Positions 20,223-29,569 of a stretch of DNA of 64,000 nt are shown in pieces; positions within the stretch are counted from its first letter, which is position 1, and every line of letters starts with the position of its first letter. This DNA is from Moesziomyces globuligerus (Eukaryota > Basidiomycota > Ustilaginomycetes > Ustilaginales > Ustilaginaceae): positions 372,001 to 436,000 of the forward strand of contig JARVLF010000010.1 in the NCBI GenBank assembly GCA_030849465.1. The letters are read 5' to 3'. Made by a program: the position numbers and the translations under genes. The notes beneath the pieces were generated by a model that was given only the letters and a program-made list of their open reading frames with translations, did not search any database and was not told where the DNA came from.

Positions 20223-20954
20223 TGTGGGCGAGGATGCAAGGCGGGCCCCTCAGGAGCGCCGCTAGCTTCGACAGGTCAGAAAGACAACTCGCTTTGCGAT
20301 GCGGGTGTTGTCGAGGCGTAGGGAAGATGACGGTCGCTCTCCGATGAGGCTGGTACGGATGAGGAGAGACAGCGTGTTCTCTACAATCTCCGCAGCCAGC
20401 AAACGGAACGATAGCGGTAGGTAGGGGCGGGTGATGGTGGAGCGTGGACGGAGATGAATGAAGCCAACAAGCGGCGCACGACTAAGGTTGAGCTCTTCGC
20501 AACTCCACTGCGCCTCGTACAGTCGAAATTTTTTCTGCGCCAACTGCAGCTCAGTTCTTCTAGGAAAGGTGACGCTCAGATCTTGGAGGCCGCCCCTCGT
20601 CTGGCCACATTTTTTACCTGCCGATTTTTTTTCCGGCAGCAAGAGCCTCAAACTTGAGTGGCTGACATCTGATGACCAATCCAAGGGTCTTAATAGACGA
20701 AATTTGCCGATGCACATCAGATCGGGACAGGGTCCAACTTGCCCTGGCACATGAATCGTGCATCGGAGGCGGACGCTTCATCAAACCTTTCCCTCACCAT
20801 ACTCAGACGACCTTCAACACGAGCACGAGCGGATCCTCCGCAATGCAGATCAGTGGCGGGGCCACATAGGCACCGGCAACATACACGCGTCCTCCCAGGA
20901 GCTTGATCCAGCGTCAACGAACGTAAGTGCTGAATTGCAAACGCGGCCACGGTC
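20223..20954. other. Divergent promoter region of RPA190 and the orphan at 20955
   Basis: About 730 bases separate the two divergent starts. Two GATGAG cores (20343-20348 and 20358-20363) resemble the PAC element, and GAAATTTTTT (20525-20534) resembles the RRPE element. Both elements mark ribosome-biogenesis genes in yeasts. A small inverted repeat (CTGCCG ... CGGCAG) with a T-rich loop lies at 20618-20639. Confidence 0.4.
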
Positions 20955-23111
20955 ATGGTTGACGCCGTGGCCGCAGATGCTCGCTCACACGCTCGACAAG
21001 CGCGATACAATGGTCCCAAGCGTGCTGCAGAATCGACTCGAACCACGACCAAGAGGCGTCGCTTGGTGCACCTGGGCTCTTCTCCTCCGCCTTTCCACGC
21101 CGCGTCTCATGAAAACGGCGGACAAGCCCAGACTGCCACAGCGCCACCCTCGCCGAGAGCGGAAGGCAAGCGGCATGGGCTCCCCACGCGAACCAGGACT
21201 GCCCTCAGTTTGAGGTCATCCTCGCCCGTGGCGACTCCCTCACTTGCTACGGATGCGATGTTTCCGCCCCCTCCTCTCCAACGTGCGCGAGGCAAAGGCG
21301 TCACCAGCGCCAGTGGCGGGGAGCAAGGGCTCCGTGGGCAGAAACACTGGATACAACGCTCGCGTACACTCGACTGCACAGATCCGGACTCGCCCATCGG
21401 TACCTTTGGTGGTCAGGCTGCTCCTCATCCAGATGGAGGTAGGCTGCGCGTCCAAGTTCGCACATCGGCACGACGGGCAGGTGCACGCAGCGCCGAAGCC
21501 ACTGTCAAACCCTTTGCCGACCGCGTCGCTCATCTGACATCGGCGAATTACAACCTCGGGACCAAGCGCCTCGAAGTCGTCGAGCCGATCAACATAGATG
21601 CTGCGGTTCGATCAAACGCTCATACAGCAAGAGGCGATGACCCCATTCACGGTGCTGATACCAGGCTCAACAAGATGCGAAGGCGTCAGCCGAAGATCCA
21701 ACGCATTCAGCTCGCTGGCATCCAAACATCGGAGCAACATCCAGGTAGCAGCCCAAACGGAGAGGACTGCGCGCAACATCCCGCGAAGGGGCGGCAGAAT
21801 GCGAACAGGCCAGACGCTGCCGACGAATCCGAGATCACCTACTTTCCCACTCTACCCCCCAGACGTCCACATGCCGGAACACACTCGGAAGCAGCGATGC
21901 CCTCTCCAGAGAACTGTCCGGTTCGCCTCGAAGACGCATCTTTGCCTTCACTTCTCCCTGCTCTGCAAGACGTGCCCGGAGAGGATTCCCACTCGGACCA
22001 TGACGGCGACTCGAGTCGTGGCTTACTCGAGGTTCTCTCGCAGACTGCTCTTCGCAAGATCCGCCGCTTCGAGTCCCCTGAACATCCACCACAAGAGGCG
22101 CTGGATGCGACGGGATCCCAGGCTGGATCCCAAGTGCGCGCTCGCAACCTGGTCCGCATCGACTTCGATGTCACCGGTATCTCGCAGCTGCAGGCCAAGA
22201 GGGTTGCAGAATCTCTGCTGCAGAGAGGATCAAACGGGCAGAAGTGGAGTTCCGTCCATCCTGATTCGGAATCGCTGCAACGATGGAAGCCATACACTCG
22301 CTTGACGCCATCAAGCAAGGCAGTCCGGGCTGCATTCTCTCCGCCATCGCCTCGTTCCATTTGCGGCGACTTGGGTTTGATTGCTCCATCAGCGGCACGC
22401 AAGACTGCTACCGAACGACCTGAGTTTGCACATTTCGGTCTCGGTGCAGACACGTCGGATGAGCCTGCCAACGACCACGACGTTCTTGCCGCTTTCGACC
22501 ACCAGGTCCGCTTCGCGGGGTACCGGCTCGAAAAACAGAACGCTCAAGCTGCGCCCGCATCCGCCCTTCCCGTGCTTGAAGTGTTCGGCAGTGATCCGTG
22601 GCCTACGCGGGGTGGCCCTGTGGTGAAGATCATTGTGCCACTTTCGGGTCCCTCGCTATCGCCAGCTGCCTCGCCTGCACGCTTCATCGAGCCACGCTGT
22701 ACCAGCGAAGAGGCGTTCTATCCCGTGGCAGACGGGGCGGTCGTGCTTGTTTGGACGCAGGCGACGGCGCGTGCGTTTCTTCGTGCACTCGATGAGCAGC
22801 TGGCTGCAGGAGCGCTTCCGGGCTACGCCGAGCCACTTGGCCTCGATGCCTCGGAGCAGGAACTCTTTCCCTCGCCCATCCTGCACTATGTGGCTGGTAC
22901 GGGCTCGTCCGATGCACCGGACGCATCGACGTCGTCGTTCGTCGCACTGTACGTACATGCGCACCGCATCTCGGAGGCGCGCGCAGCACTAGCGACGCTG
23001 GAGTTGGGCGACACCCTTTGTGGGGCTGAGGGAAGATTCAGGCCCTTTGCCGATCCTCTTCTGCGCCTTCTCATCGTCAGCATGAGTGGTAAACCGCACG
23101 GCTTGATCTAA
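20955..23111 (+). CDS. Large orphan protein, mostly disordered N-terminus with a folded C-terminal part
   Basis: This 718-residue frame starts at an ATG and has no intron I can define. I do not recognise the family. The first 60 residues are basic and include a nuclear-localisation-like TTTKRRRLV. Residues 60-400 are low-complexity, rich in Ser, Pro, Arg and Ala. Around residues 400-430 comes an ordered-looking stretch (NLVRIDFDVTGISQLQAKRV). The C-terminal 170 residues look globular, with beta-rich and helical segments (PVVKIIVPLSGPSL, AVVLVWTQATARAFLRALDE, FVALYVHAHRISEARAALAT). Divergence from RPA190 could mean shared regulation, but that is speculation. A spliced upstream exon was tested with the GTAAGT near 20920 and did not keep the frame. 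Confidence 0.7.
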   Translation: MVDAVAADARSHARQARYNGPKRAAESTRTTTKRRRLVHLGSSPPPFHAASHENGGQAQTATAPPSPRAEGKRHGLPTRTRTALSLRSSSPVATPSLATDAMFPPPPLQRARGKGVTSASGGEQGLRGQKHWIQRSRTLDCTDPDSPIGTFGGQAAPHPDGGRLRVQVRTSARRAGARSAEATVKPFADRVAHLTSANYNLGTKRLEVVEPINIDAAVRSNAHTARGDDPIHGADTRLNKMRRRQPKIQRIQLAGIQTSEQHPGSSPNGEDCAQHPAKGRQNANRPDAADESEITYFPTLPPRRPHAGTHSEAAMPSPENCPVRLEDASLPSLLPALQDVPGEDSHSDHDGDSSRGLLEVLSQTALRKIRRFESPEHPPQEALDATGSQAGSQVRARNLVRIDFDVTGISQLQAKRVAESLLQRGSNGQKWSSVHPDSESLQRWKPYTRLTPSSKAVRAAFSPPSPRSICGDLGLIAPSAARKTATERPEFAHFGLGADTSDEPANDHDVLAAFDHQVRFAGYRLEKQNAQAAPASALPVLEVFGSDPWPTRGGPVVKIIVPLSGPSLSPAASPARFIEPRCTSEEAFYPVADGAVVLVWTQATARAFLRALDEQLAAGALPGYAEPLGLDASEQELFPSPILHYVAGTGSSDAPDASTSSFVALYVHAHRISEARAALATLELGDTLCGAEGRFRPFADPLLRLLIVSMSGKPHGLI

Positions 23112-23266
23112 TCGCCTCACGGCAGACGACTTGTACAGTAAGAGGTGATTCCTCGTATACCCGCAGACGTAATTTTACCAAGAATTCAGACGAGAAAGAG
23201 TGCAGAGCAAAAGACATGAGAGAGGAGGAAGGCAGTGCTGAGCCCTAGTATGATGGTTCTACACCT

Positions 23267-25405
23267 TTACGCCTCGATCGACAGAAGATCGAAGTTGAAG
23301 TGCGTAGGGCCTGGAGAGGCGACCTGAGACCAGGATTGTGAAGGGGTTTCTGCTTGTTGGCGTGGCACTTGCGGCTGGGACGGGGTGAGCAATTGGAAGA
23401 TTCGGTTGGCGATGCGATCTGCCGAGTCTCTCATCATGCCGAGGTTTCCCGCGCCCGGGCCGATCTGAAGGGCAGCATAAGCGCCTGTGACGAAGAGCGG
23501 CACGTCGCGGCGGTACTCGAGGTCTGCAGTGACAAGGGGTAGTCCCGCGACGCTGACCACAGGATGCGTGCGCTGCAGTGTAGCAAGGAAGGGAAGGTTG
23601 TTGAAGTTGGTCTCGGCCCCCGTCGCCGCAAGGACAAAGTCGGCGCGCAACTCCTGCATGCCATGCGGTGTTCGAAGGTCGAGCATCCATTCGCCATCGT
23701 ACGAGGCAGACGAGACTGTCGTCTGTGATCGGATCTCCAGCTTGCCAAGATCTTGGAGTCGAGAGAGGATCTTGGCGTACGTTGGCGTGACACTGCCACC
23801 GTTCCGCGCGGTGCGTAGAACGTTGAGTCGCTCTTCGACGCTGTCGCTTTGCCAGAACTGCATGCGCAGATAGTTGCTGTACCTTCCGACCCATCCCAGA
23901 TCCACATCAAACGGCTTGCTCTTCAGATGCCCGCGAAGCAGCAGCACGACTCGATCGTACCCGTGCTCGAGAGCGCGAACCACCAGTTGCGCCGAGGTCA
24001 ACCCGCCTCCAACCACCACCATCGTCCCTCCCTGTCCAGCCTGGCGTGTGGGAAATGCCTCCCATGCAAGACAGTTCGAATGCATCCATGCCTTTCCCAT
24101 GGCAGGACTTGTTGGGTTTGCCGTCCTTGATGGCCTGTCTTTGGCATCGCCTGCATATGTGGCAGAGGTCAGAAACGGAGGCACGCTCGGCTTTCCTCCG
24201 GCGCCCACGGCACTGACGACAGCTTTGGCTGAGACGATCACTTTGCCGTTCCGGCTCCCGTCTGCCTTGACAGGTTGACCGTCGTCGAGCTCGAGCAGGA
24301 ATCCGGCTTGTTGGTGACCGAAATCGTCGTGGATGGTGCGTTGAGCGCCATCAAGCCATACGAGTTCGTCGACGCTACCGCGCAGTGTCGTCACTGGCCG
24401 GTTCTGCTGTTGCTGTGCTTCGTTCTGCGCACTGGCAGCCTTAGGCTCAGCACTCTTGATGTCTGTGCTTGCATCGAAGAATTGCGAGACGCGCGGCCAG
24501 ATGGACGAAGCGTGCAAGCCGTATTTTTGCTCTAGATTGCGGATGAAGGAGCCGAACAGTACCGAGCTCGGCGTAAAGTAGTCGCGTCGGTCGCGCTCGT
24601 TGACGTGGACGGTGGCAGGTCCCGATTTGGCGAGGAGCTGCTGTTGCTGCCTGCGCTTGTGCTTGGATTTCTCCTTGCCAACGACGCCAGGGATCTCGAT
24701 GAGATGTGGAAGCGAGCTGTTGGATGGATCGGAAGAAGCGCTGGCGGACCGCTTTGCGCGCCTGTTTCCTGCGTTGGTAGGAGTTCGGCCGGCAGCGATG
24801 CGAGATTCGATCTGATCAATCAGCTGTTCCGGAACACCCTCATTAGATCGATCTGTCTGATTGGCGTATGCGAGGAGCGCATCAAAGTCGCTCGCATCCG
24901 GATGGAAGAACATGGGAGAGCGCAGGTGGCTGATGCCGAGCGCGCTGAAGTTCCTCCGCCACATCCCCATGAAGCCCTCGCCACATCGGTCGATGACGAG
25001 GATCTTGAAACGGCCGTCACAGGCGCAAGCATCTTCATCTTCTGAGGCGTTCCGCTTGCGTGTTACGCTGGACTGGTTCGACTTTGGGCCCCTCTTAGGG
25101 ACAAACGCGCGTGTACGCTGCCGATGGACAAAGTGAAGGTGGCGATGCTCGTCTTCGGTGTAGAGTGCTGCTGGCCGCGACTCAAGAAGTCGCGAGACGA
25201 CAGCGAGTGCCGCAGGACCAGCGCCGATGATGACCAGGTCGAAATGCGCCACAGCTTCGGCTTCCACGCCTGGTTGGAGAAGGCGAGTTGTGGTTGATTT
25301 GACCTCTGCACTCGGTGGACCGCAACGAGGAGCATTCACGTCGGTTGACGCTACCTCGTCAGGCAGGACGAGGGCATCAGGAGTCCTCCGGTGGGGCGGC
25401 AGCAT
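23267..25405 (-). CDS. FAD/NAD(P)-binding oxidoreductase, N-hydroxylating monooxygenase-like
   Basis: The protein has 712 residues from the ATG at 25405. The open frame continues upstream only to a TTG at 25441. The FAD-binding Rossmann motif DLVIIGAGPAALAV lies near residues 57-70. A region typical of class B flavin monooxygenases follows (WRRNFSALGISHLRSPMFFH). The second, NADPH-binding dinucleotide motif is MVVVGGGLTSAQLVVRALEH near 470, and a terminal FVLAATGAETN motif is near 610. This order matches ornithine/lysine N-monooxygenase-like and related flavoproteins. A siderophore role is not supported by neighbours, since no NRPS or transporter of that pathway is adjacent, so the substrate is unknown. 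Low-complexity insertions (poly-Gln, Arg/Lys-rich) separate the motifs and explain the extra length. It is convergent with the orphan at 20955 and divergent from DUR3. Confidence 0.82.
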   Translation of the reverse strand: MLPPHRRTPDALVLPDEVASTDVNAPRCGPPSAEVKSTTTRLLQPGVEAEAVAHFDLVIIGAGPAALAVVSRLLESRPAALYTEDEHRHLHFVHRQRTRAFVPKRGPKSNQSSVTRKRNASEDEDACACDGRFKILVIDRCGEGFMGMWRRNFSALGISHLRSPMFFHPDASDFDALLAYANQTDRSNEGVPEQLIDQIESRIAAGRTPTNAGNRRAKRSASASSDPSNSSLPHLIEIPGVVGKEKSKHKRRQQQQLLAKSGPATVHVNERDRRDYFTPSSVLFGSFIRNLEQKYGLHASSIWPRVSQFFDASTDIKSAEPKAASAQNEAQQQQNRPVTTLRGSVDELVWLDGAQRTIHDDFGHQQAGFLLELDDGQPVKADGSRNGKVIVSAKAVVSAVGAGGKPSVPPFLTSATYAGDAKDRPSRTANPTSPAMGKAWMHSNCLAWEAFPTRQAGQGGTMVVVGGGLTSAQLVVRALEHGYDRVVLLLRGHLKSKPFDVDLGWVGRYSNYLRMQFWQSDSVEERLNVLRTARNGGSVTPTYAKILSRLQDLGKLEIRSQTTVSSASYDGEWMLDLRTPHGMQELRADFVLAATGAETNFNNLPFLATLQRTHPVVSVAGLPLVTADLEYRRDVPLFVTGAYAALQIGPGAGNLGMMRDSADRIANRIFQLLTPSQPQVPRQQAETPSQSWSQVASPGPTHFNFDLLSIEA

Positions 25406-25471
25406 GATGACGCTTCCGTTCGCAGGAAGGGTGAAGTTCAACTCATCACGCCTTGCTCGTTACCGCAATGA

Positions 25472-25480
25472 ATATATATT
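25472..25480 (-). promoter_or_regulatory. AT-rich TATA-like element of the flavoprotein gene
   Basis: ATATATATT lies about 67 bases upstream of the ATG at 25405 on the minus strand. It supports a short leader and the choice of 25405 as start codon. Confidence 0.4.
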
Positions 25481-26352
25481 TGGCCTGGGCCTTGTCCAGG
25501 CGACCCCCTACCCGGGGCTCGCTAGAGAACACCGAAGGAGGCGTTGCTGTCCGGTACCCTATCGGTCATGACGAGGCACATGGTGACACGAGCCGGGTCG
25601 CAGTTGTCAGCGGAGCTTGGCATGTCTCTGGGGCAGTACTCACGCTCTGATTGCGGGGTACTTGATCGATCTTATCTGGGCTGACTGGGAGGGTACTCGG
25701 CCTTGGCTTTCCCGATCCTTTACCCGATCTCGACATCTGCTGCGATTTGAGATCAGCCTGTCAGGTCCTGCTGCTAACAGTTGGGGGACCTTATCGAGAA
25801 CGGAGCACGTGTCTGCTTGGGTTGGGTTCCCTACGAACGAACGGCGGGGGAAAAGAGGTGAGGAGGTTGCGATGGCGTCAGAGAGCGGTGGCAGCGACGT
25901 GATTTCTTAGCGCGGATGCCGTGATTGCAGACCGCGTTTGCACGAGCGCGTGCGGCAGCCGATCTGCCAAGCTGCGGAGAACGTCGGGCGAGCGACCGCG
26001 GATTCCAACTGCGATTTTCGCTTTTGGACAGGTGTCGAAGGTGCCAACGCCTCATGGCAGAGTATCGCCAGAGCGCACTCACACACTCACGAAGCGCCTC
26101 TGGCGAGCACAGGCGATGGCAACTTGACCGAAGGACCGTCCCACCATCTGGCAAGCAGTCTGGCTCGCGTTTATAGCAGTTCAGATGGTGCGAGATCTAC
26201 CATGCTGATTCTTCCCGACCCGGCCTTCGCTTGAGCAGGATTCCAGATCTGCCAATCCTTTCCACCCCACATAGCTCGTGCTTCAGGGTGGTCCATTGGC
26301 CGTCTCAGGTCCACTTCGCATACGATTCATCGCGGCCGCTGCAGAAGAAGCG

Positions 26353-27059
26353 CTTATCTCACAGCCTTCATAACACAGTAGCCCGAGCACGCAGCCCACC
26401 TGTAGGGGTTTATAATATACCCGCGCTCGCTCGCCATCTTCCCTTCTCGTGACACATTAGACGTCTTCCGTTCGGCTAGCGAGTGTGAAACCCTAGGCCG
26501 TCCCTGTCCTTGCCCCATCTTTCAAGGCGCAAGGATGTCGAAGCACACAATGTCGATTCCGGAACACACGTTCAGATTCTTCTCGGACATGACTCAGTCT
26601 CTGTGCACGAATCACTTGCAGGCCCCTCGTCGATCATGCCATCCAGAGGCGGGGTCTCCCCATCCTGAGCCTCCCCGCTTCCCGTCTCTGACTCGCTTGA
26701 CAGGCTTATCGGTCTTTCCTTGAGACAGATCTGGCATGGCCGCAAACGTTACGAAGAGCGAAAATATGCCGTAGGCCGCGGCCAAACAGGGCAAACTCTG
26801 GGAAAGCAGGAACAAGATGGCGTGTGGTCGACTTGCATGACAGCACAGCGGCACATCGTCCGGACTATACGCATCGCACCGTGGGCAGGTACGCTTAGTC
26901 TGGTTCATGCAGGTCGGCACAGGCTCCCTGGGCGAGGCCCAATGCCTCTGAGTACTTATACAGCCCGCCACGTCGCCACCGTGCCTAATATCTATCCCTT
27001 GACATCGACTTCTTCACGCTGAGTCCGTAGATACAGCGATCCTTTCCCCGCCATTTATC
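26353..27059. promoter_or_regulatory. Four GATA-factor-type sites in the DUR3 promoter
   Basis: CTTATC occurs at 26353-26358 and 26705-26710, CTATC at 26992-26996 and TTATC at 27055-27059. All are the reverse complement of the GATAA/GATAG core. Urea permease genes of fungi are classical targets of nitrogen-responsive GATA activators of the AreA/Nit2 type, so nitrogen control is a reasonable inference. The motif is short and some matches are expected by chance. Confidence 0.4.
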
Positions 27060-27126
27060 GCTTCGTTCAACTGGAGAGACAGGCTCCGGAAGCCAAAACG
27101 ACACAGCTGCTTGCAACACGTCGACC

Positions 27127-29406
27127 ATGTCGCTCGCTCCGCCGCTCTCCCAGGGCGCCGGCTACGGCGTCGTAATCGGCCTAGGTGCTCTCTTCGCCAT
27201 CGTAAGTGGAAACAAGCCTCAACTCCCTACAGGCTCTCGTGTGCTTCATGTCGGCTGACGAGGACGCGGCGCTATTTGACGGACAGGTTGTGGTGGGCAT
27301 TTCGCGCTCGTTGGTTCGCTATGCCGGGATTTCGAAGGATGCCGAGGAGTTCAGTGTCGCTCGTCGTTCGCTCGGTACTGGATTGACCGCTGCGGCGGTG
27401 ATCAGCTCATGGACGTGGTCGACGACGCTGCTCTCGTCCGTGTCCACGGCGTACAACTACGGAGTTGCCGGAGCCATGCTGTACGCCTCGGGAAACTGCA
27501 CGCAGATCGTGCTCTTCTCCACGCTGGCCATCCAGCTCAAGCGACGTGCACCCTCTGTGCATACCTACCTCGAGCTCGTTCGCATCCGCTTTGGCGTCCT
27601 GCCGCATCTGACCTACATCTTCTTCGCGCTGGCCACCAACATCCTCGTCTGCAGCTCGGTCCTCCTCGGAGGTGCCGCGGCCATCAACTCGATCACGGGC
27701 ATGAACATCTACGCGGCGCTCTTCCTGCTTCCGGCTACCGTTGTCGCCTACACCCTCCGTGGAGGACTGCGAAGCACCATCCTTGCCGACTACCTGCACA
27801 CGGTCATCATCTTTGTCATCCTCTTCGTCTTCTGGCTGCGGGCCTACGCGACGTTCCCAGACATCGGAAGCCCCGCCGCCATGTACGACAAGCTCGTCAC
27901 GGCCGGACGAAACATCTCGATCCCGGGCAACTACGACGGCTCGATCCTCACGCTCAAGACCGAAGGCGGACAGTACTTCGCCTGGCTCTCCGCCTTCGAA
28001 TACACCGGTGTCGTCTTCCTCGACGCATCGTTCCATCAGAAAGGTGTGGCCGCAATGCCAGAGGCTGCCTTCTGGGGCTACCTGGTCGGTGGTCTTTCGT
28101 GGTTCTCCATCCCGTTCTGCCTTGCGACTACGGCGGGTCTGGCTGCGCTGGCGCTCGAAACGACCTATCCGGGCTTCCCCACCTATCCGAACCGAATTCC
28201 AAAGGCCGACGTATCGGCAGGTCTGGTTCTGCCGTACGCGGCCCAAGCGCTGCTCGGCAAGGGAGGGTCGGCAGCGGTGCTCCTCCTCATGTTCATGAGC
28301 TGCACCTCGGCGATCTCTGCGCAGCTCGTCGGTGTCTCGACCGTGGTCTCGTACGACATCATCAAGACCTACTTCAAGCGGGGCATCTCGCCGGAAGGAC
28401 TGCTGCGTGTGAACCAGTACGTGGTCGTCGGATTCGGCATCTTTGCCGCCGCCTTCGGCAGCCTGCTTCACGGAATCGGTCTCGATTTGGGTCTGATTTA
28501 CAACCTGACTGGTAAGAAGCTACCTGCATCACTTTTCCTCTGGCGGAAGCGATACTGACTCTGATACCGTAACGGACGCTTGCTTTGCTAGGGATTTTCA
28601 CCGGCGCCGGACTGTCGCCGCTCATCTTTACGTTTTTCGACACGCGTCTGCATCCTGCGGTGGTCTTCCCGGGTATCTGGATCAACTTTGTCTCGGGCGT
28701 GGCGGTGTGGCTCAGCGTCGCATGGCACCGGTACGGTGTGGTCAATCTCGAGAGCGTCGGAGGCGTTGTGCCTTGCTTGGCGGGATGTGGAACGGGCATC
28801 GGAGTGGGACTGGTGCTGTCGATCGTTTCGGTGCTCTTCTTCCCGCGCGACTTTGCCTGGAGCAGGATCCCGGAGATTCTGGAAGAGCAGAACCGTCAAG
28901 AAAGGCAGATCCGTGCTAGCAAGCAAGGTGCTGTTGCTGAGACGCGGGAGCACGAAAAGCCGGCCAGCCTGGATTCCAGCGAAGGCGTAACGACGCTCGA
29001 GCTGATCGAAAAGGACCCCTCGTACGACCCCAAGCGGCTCGACCGCTCGTTCCGCATCGCCGTCATCTCGGCACTCACCATCTTTGTCGTCATCACCATC
29101 ATCTGGCCCTTTTCGCTCTACCGCGACTACATCTTCTCGCGCACCTTCTTCCAGGGCTGGGTCATCGTCTCGTTCATCTGGGCCATCGCCGCCTTTGTCG
29201 GCGTCGGCATCTTCCCCCTCGTCCAAGGCCTGCCCGTCGCCAAGACCATCATCCAAAACCTCAAGAACAAGCCTACATCCTCTTCTCGCGAGCGCCAGTC
29301 GGGCTCAAGCTCCCCTTCCCCTTCCAACTCCTCCGCACCTTCCTCCCCGATCGAGTCCAAGAGCAAGATCATCCAGTCCCAGTCCGACTCCAACTACATC
29401 GCCTAG
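27127..29406 (+). CDS. DUR3: Urea/polyamine transporter of the sodium:solute symporter family
   Basis: Three exons, 27127-27201, 27287-28511 and 28592-29406, encode 704 residues. Intron 1 (85 bases, phase 0) falls after ALFAI, and intron 2 (80 bases, phase 1) splits the Gly codon of LTGIFTGAG. Both have consensus borders. The N-terminus PPLSQGAGYGVVIGLGALFA, the SSWTWSTTLLSSVSTAYNYG block, AIQLKRRAPSVHTYLELVR and GIFTGAGLSPLIFTFFD are characteristic of plasma-membrane Dur3 urea permeases. About fifteen hydrophobic segments are visible. The C-terminal cytoplasmic tail is Ser-rich. Fungal Dur3 imports urea (and polyamines in yeast) with protons, feeding urea amidolyase or urease. The promoter carries GATA-type sites. 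Splice sites were chosen because both junctions restore conserved family sequence. Confidence 0.95.
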
Positions 29407-29569
29407 ACTTCTCCTTCCCCCCGCACACCTCGACATGGGCCGAGTGACCTGTCAACCACACCCATGACGAATGTAATGCGCTCGGAGCCAGATGTTCTGT
29501 ATGATTTGCGTGCGATCGACTGTGTTCTAAGAATGCATGCCAGCACGAAAAGGCGTAGAGCCAAAGGGG

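Larger units (their letters stand above)
25406..27126. other. Divergent intergenic region upstream of DUR3
   Basis: About 1.7 kb separates the divergent flavoprotein and DUR3 genes. No supported gene lies in it. The DUR3-proximal half holds four GATA-type sites (separate entry) and AT-rich patches (TTTATAATATAC near 26409). Confidence 0.5.

Noticed and set aside
20758..20954. Upstream exon for the 718-residue orphan using the GTAAGT near 20920
   Set aside because: Joining at the next CAG shifts to another reading frame that stops soon, so the ATG at 20955 was kept.
25406..25441. Extended N-terminus of the flavoprotein
   Set aside because: The upstream start codon would be TTG. The ATG at 25405 and the AT-rich box upstream fit better.
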